Assembly: GCA_934122115.1 (NCBI GenBank)
Contig: CAKOVU010000003.1
Location: 66,619-130,618 of the forward strand
Source of the DNA: UMGS1901 sp934122115
GTDB lineage: Bacteria; Bacillota; Clostridia; TANB77; CAG-508
DNA length: 64,000 nucleotides
Reading direction: 5' to 3'
Below, in pieces: positions 36,666-45,578 of this stretch. The position numbers and the translations under genes were made by a program. Under the pieces are notes generated by a model. That model had not been told where the DNA came from. It saw only the letters and a list, made by a program, of their open reading frames with translations, and searched no databases. Position 1 is the first letter of the stretch. Each line of letters starts with the position of its first letter.

Positions 36666-37709
36666 ATGAAAAATAAAACAGTGGAGAATAGGAATACAAA
36701 AGATAAAAAAGACTCTTTTTTAAAAAATGTTGTAACAAGCATAAAAGATTTTGATAAATATATAAATTTTGTAGGTGAGGGATTTAAAAAATCTTTTATA
36801 TATTTAGTAAAATTAATAGCTATATTTAGTTTGATTGTAGGAATTATATCTGTTTATGATTATTCTAAAAAATTAAATATAATTGAAAAAGCCATTGATG
36901 AGAAAATATCTACTATGAGATATGAAAACAATATTATGAGCATAAACAACAATGAAAAAACAGAGATTGATACAATTGAGGATTTAGTAGGTCGCATAAT
37001 AATTGATACAAGTGATTTGACAGATGAGCAAATAGAAAATTATAAGGAAGAATTAAAAAGCCAAAAGAAATCAATTTTATTATTGAAGGACAAGATGATA
37101 TTAAAATATCAAACAAAGCAAGAACTTAGCGAACAAAAATATTCAGACCTATTTAAAGATGAGGCAGTTTCAATAAATAAAGATTCATTGGTAAAATACT
37201 ATAAAGATAATTTAGCAAATATATATGTGTATGTTGGATTAAGTTCGTTTTCAGCAATGTTTATAACATATATATTAAGTAGCTTAGAATATTGTTTATT
37301 GCTTACAATTATTGCATATATAGTAGCATTGCTAATAAAAATAAAAATGAAATTTGCAGCGGCGTTTGCAGTAGCAGCACATGCAATAACATTACCAACA
37401 ATATTGAATATGCTTTATATAATAGTAAATGCATTTACAGGATTCACTATTAAATATTTTAGAATTATGTATATGGCAGTATCTTGCATATATACAATAG
37501 CAGCGATATTTATGATAAAATCAGACTTTATAAAACAACAGATGGATCTACAAGCAATTAAAAGCGAACAAGAAAAAGTTAGAGAAGAATTAAAAGAAAA
37601 AGAACATGAAAGAAAAGAGAAAGAAGAAAAAGAGAGGGCAAAAAAAGAACCTAAAGATAAAAAAGAAAAACATCCAGAGACACCAGATGTTGAAGGAAAT
37701 AATGCGTAA
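36666..37709 (+). CDS. Membrane protein, DUF1189-like
   Basis: A 347-residue protein with one membrane helix near residue 45 (FIYLVKLIAIFSLIVGIIS), an extracytoplasmic domain of about 110 residues and four clustered helices from about residue 185 to 290. The C-terminal 60 residues are extremely rich in Lys and Glu and probably form a cytoplasmic coiled coil. This topology (single helix, loop, four helices) fits DUF1189 proteins, found in Firmicutes near cell-envelope or stress genes; I rate this as tentative. It is 15 bases after cysS and 18 before ftsH. Confidence 0.6.
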   Translation: MKNKTVENRNTKDKKDSFLKNVVTSIKDFDKYINFVGEGFKKSFIYLVKLIAIFSLIVGIISVYDYSKKLNIIEKAIDEKISTMRYENNIMSINNNEKTEIDTIEDLVGRIIIDTSDLTDEQIENYKEELKSQKKSILLLKDKMILKYQTKQELSEQKYSDLFKDEAVSINKDSLVKYYKDNLANIYVYVGLSSFSAMFITYILSSLEYCLLLTIIAYIVALLIKIKMKFAAAFAVAAHAITLPTILNMLYIIVNAFTGFTIKYFRIMYMAVSCIYTIAAIFMIKSDFIKQQMDLQAIKSEQEKVREELKEKEHERKEKEEKERAKKEPKDKKEKHPETPDVEGNNA

Positions 37710-37727
37710 ATTCGAAAGGATAAATAT

Positions 37728-39545
37728 ATGAGAAAAGATGACGATAACAAAAAAAAGAAAAATAAAATCTTGAAAATAATACTATATTGTATAATAGCTG
37801 CTTTAATAGTAGGAATTGTAGCAATAGGAGTAGTATACTCTTTAAAAAATAAAAAAGATGACACAGAGATTAAAGAGGGTGAAATTGCTTACACAGAATT
37901 AATAAAACAAATGGATGATGGCAATGTTGAACAAATAAAAATGACAGTAGGAAGCACATCTATTAAAGTAAAGTTAAAAGATGAAGAAGAAAGTAAAAAA
38001 GCAATAATACCTAGCACACAAGCATTTATGGAATTGATTCATCAAAAAATGCAAGAAGGAAAAGAAATAGAACTTATTCAAGAAAACCAAAGCGCAATAC
38101 TTTCAATTAGTGAAAAAGTTTTTTCACTATTACCAACAATTATGATAGTAATCCTATTTGTGCTATTAATACAAATGCAGGGACTAGGCAGCAAAGGAAA
38201 AGTGTATGATGCAGAAGAGGAAAAAATAAAAACAACTTTTGATGATGTTGCTGGTATAGATGAAGAAAAAGAAGAAATGCTTGAAATTGTTAACTTCTTA
38301 AAAAATCCAGAAGAATTTTACAAAATGGGAGCTAAAATTCCAAGAGGAGTATTACTTTGTGGAGAACCTGGTACAGGTAAAACATTAATAGCAAAGGCTA
38401 TAGCGGGACAAGCTGGAGTTCCATTTATTCCAATGAGTGGCTCAGAATTTATAGAAATGTTTGCAGGTCTAGGAGCTTCAAGAGTAAGAAAATTATTCGA
38501 AAAAGCAGAAAAATTATCACCATGTATTATTTTTATAGATGAAATAGACGCTATAGGAGCTAGAAGAACAGATGCTTCTGGAGCAGAAACAGAAAATAAC
38601 CAAACATTAAACCAATTATTAGTTGAAATGGATGGATTTAATTCTGATAATACAGTAATAGTTTTAGCAGCAACAAATAGACCTGAAATGCTTGATAAAG
38701 CGCTTTTAAGACCAGGAAGATTTGATAGACAAATAACTATTGCTTTACCTGATTTAAATGGTAGAGAAGCAATTTTGAAGATTCATAGCAAGGACAAAAA
38801 ACTAGCTGATGATGTGGATTTAAAATCTATAGCAGGCAATACTGCAGGATTTACTGGAGCAGAGCTATCAAATATACTTAATGAAGCAGCAATAATAGCA
38901 ACAATCAATAAACATGAATATATAACAAACGAAGATATTGATAATGCAGTAAAAAAGGTGACTGTGGGAATTGAAAAACATAGTAGAATAATGTCTGATA
39001 AAGATAAATATTTAACTGCATACCATGAAGCAGGACATGCAGTAGTAAGCAAATTCTTGGATACACAAAAAAATATAAAGGAAATATCAATCATACCAAG
39101 AGGCGTTGCTGGTGGATACACAATGTATAAGACAAATGAAGATAAATATTATGTTTCTAAAACAGAAATGAAAGAGAAACTAATAGCATTATTAGGAGGA
39201 AGAGCAGCTGAGAAGTTAGTTTTAAGTGATATATCTACAGGAGCAAGCAATGACCTAGAAGTAGCTACTGATATAGCTAAGAAAATGATAACAATCTATG
39301 GAATGAGTGATAATATTGGTCCTATAAGCATTAACTTAGAAAAAGACCCATATCAAATGCAATTATTCGGGGATAGAATAGAAGATGAAATAGGAACAGA
39401 AATTAAAATGCTAATAGACGAGGCTTATGTTAAAGCACAAAATATATTATTAGAGCATAGAGAAAAATTAGACCAATTATCAACAATATTAATGGAAAAA
39501 GAAGTAGTATCAGAGCAAGAAATTGAAAAAATATTTGAAGATTAA
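37728..39545 (+). CDS. ftsH: ATP-dependent zinc metalloprotease FtsH
   Basis: A 605-residue membrane AAA+ protease that degrades misfolded and regulatory membrane proteins. Two membrane helices (IILYCIIAALIVGIVAIGVVY near 20-40 and LLPTIMIVILFVLLIQM near 135) flank an outside domain; the AAA domain has Walker A GEPGTGKT (212-219), Walker B IIFIDEIDA and the second region of homology RPEMLDKALLRPGRFDRQ. The zinc site HEAGH is at 433-437, with a Glu/Asp ligand in SNDLEVATD. Length is close to the family norm. Strong terminator follows. Confidence 0.97.
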   Translation: MRKDDDNKKKKNKILKIILYCIIAALIVGIVAIGVVYSLKNKKDDTEIKEGEIAYTELIKQMDDGNVEQIKMTVGSTSIKVKLKDEEESKKAIIPSTQAFMELIHQKMQEGKEIELIQENQSAILSISEKVFSLLPTIMIVILFVLLIQMQGLGSKGKVYDAEEEKIKTTFDDVAGIDEEKEEMLEIVNFLKNPEEFYKMGAKIPRGVLLCGEPGTGKTLIAKAIAGQAGVPFIPMSGSEFIEMFAGLGASRVRKLFEKAEKLSPCIIFIDEIDAIGARRTDASGAETENNQTLNQLLVEMDGFNSDNTVIVLAATNRPEMLDKALLRPGRFDRQITIALPDLNGREAILKIHSKDKKLADDVDLKSIAGNTAGFTGAELSNILNEAAIIATINKHEYITNEDIDNAVKKVTVGIEKHSRIMSDKDKYLTAYHEAGHAVVSKFLDTQKNIKEISIIPRGVAGGYTMYKTNEDKYYVSKTEMKEKLIALLGGRAAEKLVLSDISTGASNDLEVATDIAKKMITIYGMSDNIGPISINLEKDPYQMQLFGDRIEDEIGTEIKMLIDEAYVKAQNILLEHREKLDQLSTILMEKEVVSEQEIEKIFED

Positions 39546-39550
39546 CAATA

Positions 39551-39590
39551 AAAAACTTATAAACAGTATTAAATGTTTATAAGTTTTTTT
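39551..39590. terminator. Bidirectional terminator between ftsH and the ger operon
   Basis: A 15-bp perfect stem (AAAAACTTATAAACA at 39551-39565 with TGTTTATAAGTTTTT at 39574-39588), 8-nt loop and T run, between convergent genes. Confidence 0.93.
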
Positions 39591-39594
39591 ATAT

Positions 39595-40848
39595 CTATAG
39601 ACTTAAAAAGCTATATCCAGATCTTATTTTAGAGGATACATTTACTTCAAAAAAGCTATCTTTATATTTATTGAGCCAATCGTAATTATCCCATTCTTGT
39701 TTAGTTAAAAAATATTTAATAGCTTGTTTTCCAAATCCATCAATATCTGAATTAAATTCTTTAGAAGTTTTATATAAATAAGAAGAAATTAATTCTTTAA
39801 AATATACATTTATTTTTTCTTCTAGTTTTTCAGTAGTTTCACTTTTTAAATAATCCTTACCAGGTGTAATAGCTAGCATTCGAACAGATAAATTAACATC
39901 AATCTTAATAAAAGGTGTCTCATTTACTAATTTAACAGTTCGTTTGGGATTATTCTTTAATTGAATGCTTACATTTATATTTTCAGAATTGCCTTCTGGA
40001 TCTTCTATTTGTACATTACATGAATTTAACTTGCCAGATATTATCATATGACAAATGTTTTCTAAACCATCTAGTTCACCAACTAATTTTCCCCATCTAA
40101 AAACAGCAACACCCATGGTCTCCACGTGATTGTCAGCGGTAATAGGCGTTTCACCTGCAACATATGAGCTATCTTTATTAATCTGATTTGAAGAAGCATC
40201 ATATGAATGTGAAGAAGAAATATTTACATTCCCTAAAGTTGCTACTGGCTGACTACATGTATCTAAAAGCGAATTTAAAAAATCAATTAATGGTACAGAA
40301 GTTGTATAACCAGTGTATTTACTAGAATTAGGAGCTATTTGATAGTATCTAGCAGAAAATGTTTCTAGTACTGGACTGGACATTTTTAAATAATTGCTTG
40401 CAGTGCATTTTGTTATAGTAACATTTGCATGAGGACTTACTTGCACATTATCACATAATTCATATATATATAAAGATAAATCTGTTACAGCCAACTCCTC
40501 AGAAATAATAATAGCTTTACAATGTGATAAATCAATAGCCCTACTAATATAACTATTTAAAAGATTTATTCCACTTTCTATACTTGAACATTCAACAGAA
40601 GCTAAAGTAGAAGCTGTAGATTGAGAAGATGATGAAGAAGCCTCAGAAGAGGAATTATTAGGATTGGCAAGTTGTATAGTAACTTTAAGATTATTATTTG
40701 AGCCCACGTCAAGAGCTAGAGCAACTACATAAGCTAATTTATCAATACTTTCTGATGAGAATGAACCAGAAATACCAGACCCAATTAAAATTATTATAAT
40801 TGTAATAATAACAAATATTTTAATAGCAATACCATATAATTTTTGCAT
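39595..40848 (-). CDS. gerAC: GerC-type germinant receptor subunit
   Basis: A 417-residue protein of the Ger(x)C family, the third subunit of a nutrient germinant receptor. After an N-terminal helix (IKIFVIITIIIILIGS) the start of the mature part reads IDKLAYVVALALDVGSNN, as in GerC, followed by a Ser-rich spacer and AIIISEELA, then VETMGVAVFRWGKLVGELDG and ending in ISSY-rich helices. Family members normally have a lipobox with Cys just after the helix (LxGC); here the site reads GSGISGSFSS and no Cys is seen. The protein may be held by its uncleaved helix. ATG 40848 is 4 bases after the gerB stop; AAGGAGGAT at the gerB end serves as ribosome site. Confidence 0.87.
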   Translation of the reverse strand: MQKLYGIAIKIFVIITIIIILIGSGISGSFSSESIDKLAYVVALALDVGSNNNLKVTIQLANPNNSSSEASSSSSQSTASTLASVECSSIESGINLLNSYISRAIDLSHCKAIIISEELAVTDLSLYIYELCDNVQVSPHANVTITKCTASNYLKMSSPVLETFSARYYQIAPNSSKYTGYTTSVPLIDFLNSLLDTCSQPVATLGNVNISSSHSYDASSNQINKDSSYVAGETPITADNHVETMGVAVFRWGKLVGELDGLENICHMIISGKLNSCNVQIEDPEGNSENINVSIQLKNNPKRTVKLVNETPFIKIDVNLSVRMLAITPGKDYLKSETTEKLEEKINVYFKELISSYLYKTSKEFNSDIDGFGKQAIKYFLTKQEWDNYDWLNKYKDSFFEVNVSSKIRSGYSFLSL

Positions 40849-40851
40849 AAT

Positions 40852-41964
40852 TTAATCCTCCTTTTTATCAGGTAAATGACTTCTCTTAAATTTAATATTT
40901 GCTAGTATCAAAATAATAGGAAAGATTATCAGCATTAAAGGAATTGATACAAATTTATATAAATATTCTTCTAAACGTCTAGCTTGTAACATATTTTGAG
41001 GAATCATAGAAATTCCAAATAATAAAATACATATTACAATAATTAATAGTTTAGCGTTCTTAATCTTAGTCAGCTTCTGTGAAAATCTCGTTATAAATAG
41101 AACCACTAAATTTAAGAAAGTCATGTTAGCAATGATACAAACAAATATAAATAAAGATTCTGGATGCTGTATGAAGGTGCCGAAGTCATTATTAGTTATA
41201 ACAGTATATATACATGAAATATCTTTTATGGATGTACTAAAACTTAGAGAAAATAATAAACATGCTACAGACAAGAATAGTAGAATGCTAATTATAACAG
41301 AAGATATAATGGCTACTGTTTTAAAATTTTTCTTTTCTGCTAACACAGGCATAATAAAGTATAAGAATGTTAAAGAGTTAAAAGCAAATATATTTGATAA
41401 ACCACCTATAAAAGTTTCAAAGGCTCCATATCCCAATATAGGAAAAATCCTTTGCCACACTATATTGGGAAAAGCAGAAGTAAAGGTAATAATTAAGGAG
41501 CCAATCATTAATAAAACGATGAAAACATTAGATTTAAAGATAGCCTTTTCTCCTAATAAATTTGAAACACATGTTGTTATAATAAAGAATATTAACAAAT
41601 AAATTACATTTGTTTCATAATAGTAAATATTGTGTATCATCTCAGAAAAATCACGTATTATTAAACTAGCAAACGAAGCTAAGTAGAAAATAATCATTAC
41701 AGATACTATTATTTTTAAAGTACGACCGCCTAAAAATTCAGAAATATCTACTATGTCTGAATTAGAAAAATTTTTAAAAAGCTTAGCTAATAAACACGAG
41801 AAAAAGATGGCGATTAAGCTTAATATAAGAATATTTATTAAGCATGATGAGCCACAAGATAAAAGAAAATATTCTGGTAAGTTTAAAATCAATTTATTTA
41901 CAGTGCAAGCAATAATTATGCATACAGCCTCCATTGTAGTTATTTTTGTAATTGTGTTACTCAT
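40852..41964 (-). CDS. gerAB: GerB-type germinant receptor permease subunit
   Basis: A 370-residue polytopic protein of the spore germination (APC superfamily) GerB family. About ten membrane helices; typical features are the start MSNTITKITTMEAVCIIIACTVNKLILNLPEYF and the helices near 210-300. The protein sits in the inner membrane of the spore and takes part in recognising small-molecule germinants. ATG 41964 has AGAGGTTAATAT upstream. It overlaps nothing; the gerA stop is 21 bases upstream, gerC starts 4 bases downstream, a compact A-B-C order. Confidence 0.87.
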   Translation of the reverse strand: MSNTITKITTMEAVCIIIACTVNKLILNLPEYFLLSCGSSCLINILILSLIAIFFSCLLAKLFKNFSNSDIVDISEFLGGRTLKIIVSVMIIFYLASFASLIIRDFSEMIHNIYYYETNVIYLLIFFIITTCVSNLLGEKAIFKSNVFIVLLMIGSLIITFTSAFPNIVWQRIFPILGYGAFETFIGGLSNIFAFNSLTFLYFIMPVLAEKKNFKTVAIISSVIISILLFLSVACLLFSLSFSTSIKDISCIYTVITNNDFGTFIQHPESLFIFVCIIANMTFLNLVVLFITRFSQKLTKIKNAKLLIIVICILLFGISMIPQNMLQARRLEEYLYKFVSIPLMLIIFPIILILANIKFKRSHLPDKKED

Positions 41965-41985
41965 ATATTAACCTCTTTCTAAAAA

Positions 41986-43716
41986 TTATGATTTATATTT
42001 CCAAGACATACTTATATCATCTTGTTCTTTAGGACGTTTGCTCTTCAAAAATGAGGCACGATTTTCTCTTTTCCAAGCAGCTTTTAAAATTAATCCTCTT
42101 CCAAAGTTAGTGTTGTTCATTATATTTGGTTCTATATAGGAAACGCCAAATGATTTTAAACTGCATAAAAACATTAGATGAATAACCATTGCGCTTGCTA
42201 TACCGAGAAAGCCGGTTATAGCACCAAGAATTATATATATAAATCTTGTAATTCTAGCATGAAAGCCCAAGGAAATATCTGGAATGGAAAAAGAGCATAT
42301 TCCTGTTAAAGATACTATTATTATTAAAATTGGACTAACAATGCTTGCGTCAACAGCGGCCTGTCCTAATACCAGTGCGCCTACGATTCCCAGAGTCGGA
42401 CCTATAGGATTAGGAACTCTTACACTTGCTTCACGAATAAGCTCAAAAGAAAACTCCATTACCAAGATTTCAAAAATAATAGGAAACGGTACGGATTCTC
42501 TTGAAGCTATGATTGCAAACAAAAGTTCTGTAGGAATTAACTCTTGATGAAAATTAACAATTGCCATATATAATCCAGGAAGAAGTACTGCAACAAATAA
42601 AGCTACAAAACGTAAAATTCTTATAAAATTAGAATATTGATGCTTTATATTATAATCTTCCGGAGAGTTTATGAAATCCATTAAAATTCCAGGAGCAATT
42701 AACACATAGGGGCTACCATTTACGATTATAACAACTCTACCTTCAAAAATCATATTAGAAGCTCTATCAGGCCTTTCGGTAGATAAAAGTTGTGGAAGAG
42801 AAGACCTACCATCATCTTGAATTAATTGTTCTAATTGACCAGATGAGATGATGTAATCTATATTAAGATTGTTTACTCTATATTTAACTTCCGCAACTAA
42901 ATCAGAATTTGCAATATTTTTTAAATAGCATATTGCACAAGGAGTTTTACTTATCTTACCAAGTTCTACAGATTCTATTACTAAATTCTCATTATTAATA
43001 TATCTTCTTAATAATGATGTGTTAGTACGTAAATTCTCAGTAAAACCAACCTGAGAACCACGAATAATTATTTCATTATTAGGGGAAGACAAGCCTCTTT
43101 TTTCAAAACCTTTTACTTCAATATCAAAAGCCACATCTATACTGTCAATAAATAAAGCACAATTTCCAGAATTGATACCTGAAATTAATTCATTAAAATC
43201 ATTAGTTTTATTTAAAGTGTTTTGTGGCAATAAACAATCAGATATATATTCCACAATATCAAATTTTTTTACTTTTCGTACTGTTATGTTATTGGTTACA
43301 ACTTCAGAGATTATTCTATTTTGATTACCATCATATGAATTGGCAGTGTTTTTTAACATCAATGGTTTTAGAATAAAATTGTTCATAACATCCTGGTTTA
43401 TCATACCATCTATATAAACAAGGAAAGCTTTATATTGCTTATTTCGCGCAGTTAAAATAAACTCTCTAATTTGTATATCTGAATTAATCATACTGTTGTA
43501 GCATGTTTTGATGTATTCAAGATTGAGACTTAGTACAGGAAATACTTGCTTAGGTTTATCATTATTTATTGTTTGATTATTTAATGTTAAAGCATCTGAG
43601 TTTGGATTTTCTTTGTTTATAATTGGGTTAGTAGTAGTATCTAATGAAAAATCGTAATCATTATCTTGTGATTCGCTAAATAAATCTTTAAATAAACTTT
43701 TTATATAATTAAACAT
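41986..43716 (-). CDS. gerAA: GerA-type germinant receptor subunit
   Basis: A 576-residue spore germination protein of the GerA family. The N-terminal half is hydrophilic with an Asn/Asp-rich start; the core has DCLLPQN-like segments, FIDSIDVAFDIEVKGFEKRG, REFILTA, GSQVGFTENLRTNTSLLRRYI, LIEFG-like GKISKT and the hydrophobic C-terminal part with five or so helices (from LRFVALFVAVLLPGLYMAIV). I set the start at ATG 43716, preceded by AGAGGAAAAAG; the frame extends to TTG 43755 with no ribosome site. First gene of the ger operon, transcribed away from spoIVA, and expected to be expressed in the forespore. Specific germinant unknown. Confidence 0.88.
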   Translation of the reverse strand: MFNYIKSLFKDLFSESQDNDYDFSLDTTTNPIINKENPNSDALTLNNQTINNDKPKQVFPVLSLNLEYIKTCYNSMINSDIQIREFILTARNKQYKAFLVYIDGMINQDVMNNFILKPLMLKNTANSYDGNQNRIISEVVTNNITVRKVKKFDIVEYISDCLLPQNTLNKTNDFNELISGINSGNCALFIDSIDVAFDIEVKGFEKRGLSSPNNEIIIRGSQVGFTENLRTNTSLLRRYINNENLVIESVELGKISKTPCAICYLKNIANSDLVAEVKYRVNNLNIDYIISSGQLEQLIQDDGRSSLPQLLSTERPDRASNMIFEGRVVIIVNGSPYVLIAPGILMDFINSPEDYNIKHQYSNFIRILRFVALFVAVLLPGLYMAIVNFHQELIPTELLFAIIASRESVPFPIIFEILVMEFSFELIREASVRVPNPIGPTLGIVGALVLGQAAVDASIVSPILIIIVSLTGICSFSIPDISLGFHARITRFIYIILGAITGFLGIASAMVIHLMFLCSLKSFGVSYIEPNIMNNTNFGRGLILKAAWKRENRASFLKSKRPKEQDDISMSWKYKS

Positions 43717-43880
43717 ATCTTTTTCCTCTTTTATAGTTTTGCTTATTATTTCCAAAATAAATTTGAAATATACATTTTTAATTATTTATGAATAATTATT
43801 TGAAATCCATAATATAAATTAGTAAAGTTTAGTGTACAAACATTTTTTAACTTTATATATAATAGGAGGGAAAAAGGAAA

Positions 43881-45359
43881 ATGGAAGATAATCACTTATA
43901 TCAAGATATAGCTAAAAGAACAGATGGTGATATCTATGTTGGAGTTGTAGGCCCTGTTAGAACAGGTAAATCTACTTTTATAAAGAGATTTATGGACTTA
44001 TTAGTGATTCCTAATATAGATAATGAATACAAGAAGGAAAGAGCAAGGGATGAACTACCACAAAGTGCAGGTGGCAGAACTATTATGACTACAGAGCCAA
44101 AATTTATTCCTAATGAAGCGGTTGGGATAACTGTGGGTGATAATATTAAATTGAATGTAAGATTGGTTGATTGTGTTGGATATCTGGTTAATAATGCGAT
44201 AGGATATCTGGAAGATGAAATGCCAAGAATGGTAAAAACTCCATGGTCTGATGAAGAGATGCCATTTGAGCAAGCTGCGGAGATAGGAACTAAGAAGGTT
44301 ATTCAGGAGCATTCTACAATAGGAATTTTAGTTACTACAGATGGTAGTGTTACTGATATACCAAGAGAGGATTATATAGAAGCGGAAGAAAGAGTTGTAA
44401 GGGAATTACAGGAACTTAATAAGCCTTTTATAATTGTATTAAATTCAGCAGAACCTTACTCTGATTATACACAATCGTTAGCAGCAAAACTTCAAGAAAA
44501 GTATTCCACACAGGTAATTCCTACAGATTGTGAGAACTTGACAAATGAGAATATAGATGAAATTTTTGGTAAGGTATTATATGAGTTCCCAGTAGAACAA
44601 ATGAATATTAATTTTCCAAGATGGGTGGATGGCTTACCAGATGACCATTGGTTAAAGGAAGAAATATGTGATGAGATAAAAAATGCGTTTAAGGATGTAA
44701 CTATCTTAAAACAGGTAGATGGAGGAATTAGTAAATTACAAAATACAGAAGTTATTCAAACTACAGTTATAAATGATATACAGCTTGGAACTGGAAGTAT
44801 AAATATAACAATTAATTTGATGGATAATTTATTCTATAAGGTTTTAACAGAGATTTCTGGAGTAGAGATTTCTAATGAGGGAGAATTATTTTCTACAATG
44901 ATTTCTTTTGCCAATGTGAAGAAATCATATGATAAAGTTGCATATGCTTTACAAGAAGTTAAAACTAAGGGATATGGAATTGTTAGCCCAAGTATAGATG
45001 AGCTTATTTTAGATGAACCGGAGATGGTAAAACAAGGTTCAAGATATGGGGTAAAACTAAAAGCAAGAGCTCCTTCAATACATATGATAAGAGCAGATAT
45101 AGAAACAGAGGTTTCTCCAATAGTAGGAAGTGAAAAGCAATCACAAGAATTAGTAGAATACCTTCTTTCGGAATTTGAAAGTGATCCTAAGAAAATATGG
45201 GAATCAAATATATTTGGTAAGAGCTTACATGAGCTTGTAAATGAAGGACTGCAAAATAAGCTTTCTCGTATGCCGGAAGATGCACAAGGTAAATTGCAAG
45301 AAACATTGGAAAGAATTGTTAATGAGGGAAGTGGAGGATTGATTTGTATAATTCTGTAA
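43881..45359 (+). CDS. spoIVA: Stage IV sporulation protein A (coat basement ATPase)
   Basis: A 492-residue cytoskeletal ATPase that coats the outer forespore membrane and is needed for coat and cortex assembly. The N-terminus has Walker A GPVRTGKST (residues 24-32), the acidic switch segment RLVDCVGYLV and the IVLNSAEPYS motif of the TRAFAC-like fold. The C-terminus ends in GGLICIIL, the region needed for membrane localisation in Bacillus. Standard length. AGGAGGGAAAAAG precedes ATG. It is divergent from the ger operon with a 164-base gap, where I see only a weak sigma-E-like arrangement (ATAATATAA ... GTACAAAC), not a firm promoter. Confidence 0.97.
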   Translation: MEDNHLYQDIAKRTDGDIYVGVVGPVRTGKSTFIKRFMDLLVIPNIDNEYKKERARDELPQSAGGRTIMTTEPKFIPNEAVGITVGDNIKLNVRLVDCVGYLVNNAIGYLEDEMPRMVKTPWSDEEMPFEQAAEIGTKKVIQEHSTIGILVTTDGSVTDIPREDYIEAEERVVRELQELNKPFIIVLNSAEPYSDYTQSLAAKLQEKYSTQVIPTDCENLTNENIDEIFGKVLYEFPVEQMNINFPRWVDGLPDDHWLKEEICDEIKNAFKDVTILKQVDGGISKLQNTEVIQTTVINDIQLGTGSINITINLMDNLFYKVLTEISGVEISNEGELFSTMISFANVKKSYDKVAYALQEVKTKGYGIVSPSIDELILDEPEMVKQGSRYGVKLKARAPSIHMIRADIETEVSPIVGSEKQSQELVEYLLSEFESDPKKIWESNIFGKSLHELVNEGLQNKLSRMPEDAQGKLQETLERIVNEGSGGLICIIL

Positions 45360-45416
45360 CGTAATTGTAATATTTTTGTGATAAAACAATGATGAAACGC
45401 AAAATATAAGACCTAG

Positions 45417-45472
45417 CGATATCAAAGATATCGTCACTGTCCCTTATAGAAATTCTATAAGGGACTACTTTT
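45417..45472 (+). other. Two consecutive hairpins after spoIVA
   Basis: Hairpin 1 is CGATATC (45417-45423) with GATATCG (45427-45433); hairpin 2 is a 13-bp stem GTCCCTTATAGAA (45439-45451) with TTCTATAAGGGAC (45453-45465) and a 1-nt spacer, so it likely folds with a few central bases open. A short T-rich stretch (TACTTTTA) follows. The second is probably the spoIVA terminator; the first has no obvious role. Confidence 0.55.
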
Positions 45473-45487
45473 ATGTAAACGGATAGC

Positions 45488-45516
45488 TTGATAAGGAAAT
45501 ATGAATATGATAATAT
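45488..45516 (+). promoter_or_regulatory. Sigma-A promoter of the UDP-GlcNAc pyrophosphorylase gene
   Basis: TTGATA (45488-45493) and TAATAT (45511-45516) with 17-bp spacing. An in-frame start at 45501 would lie before the -10 box, which supports the later ATG at 45579. Confidence 0.62.
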
Positions 45517-45578
45517 ATACACATATTAAGTTAAAATTAATATTATACAGTAATAAATACATTAGGAGGCAGATAGCA

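Noticed and set aside
36666..37709. Possible SpoIIE- or sporulation-type protein because of its topology
   Set aside because: Four clustered helices and a Lys/Glu-rich tail fit DUF1189 better; no phosphatase or other catalytic motif is visible.
41123..41602. A 159-residue plus-strand frame inside the gerB gene
   Set aside because: It is antisense to the germination permease gene, which has clear family features and a ribosome site.
43760..43880. Sigma-E promoter for spoIVA
   Set aside because: ATAATATAA and GTACAAAC elements are suggestive, but the match is weak and spacing is uncertain, so no feature is given.
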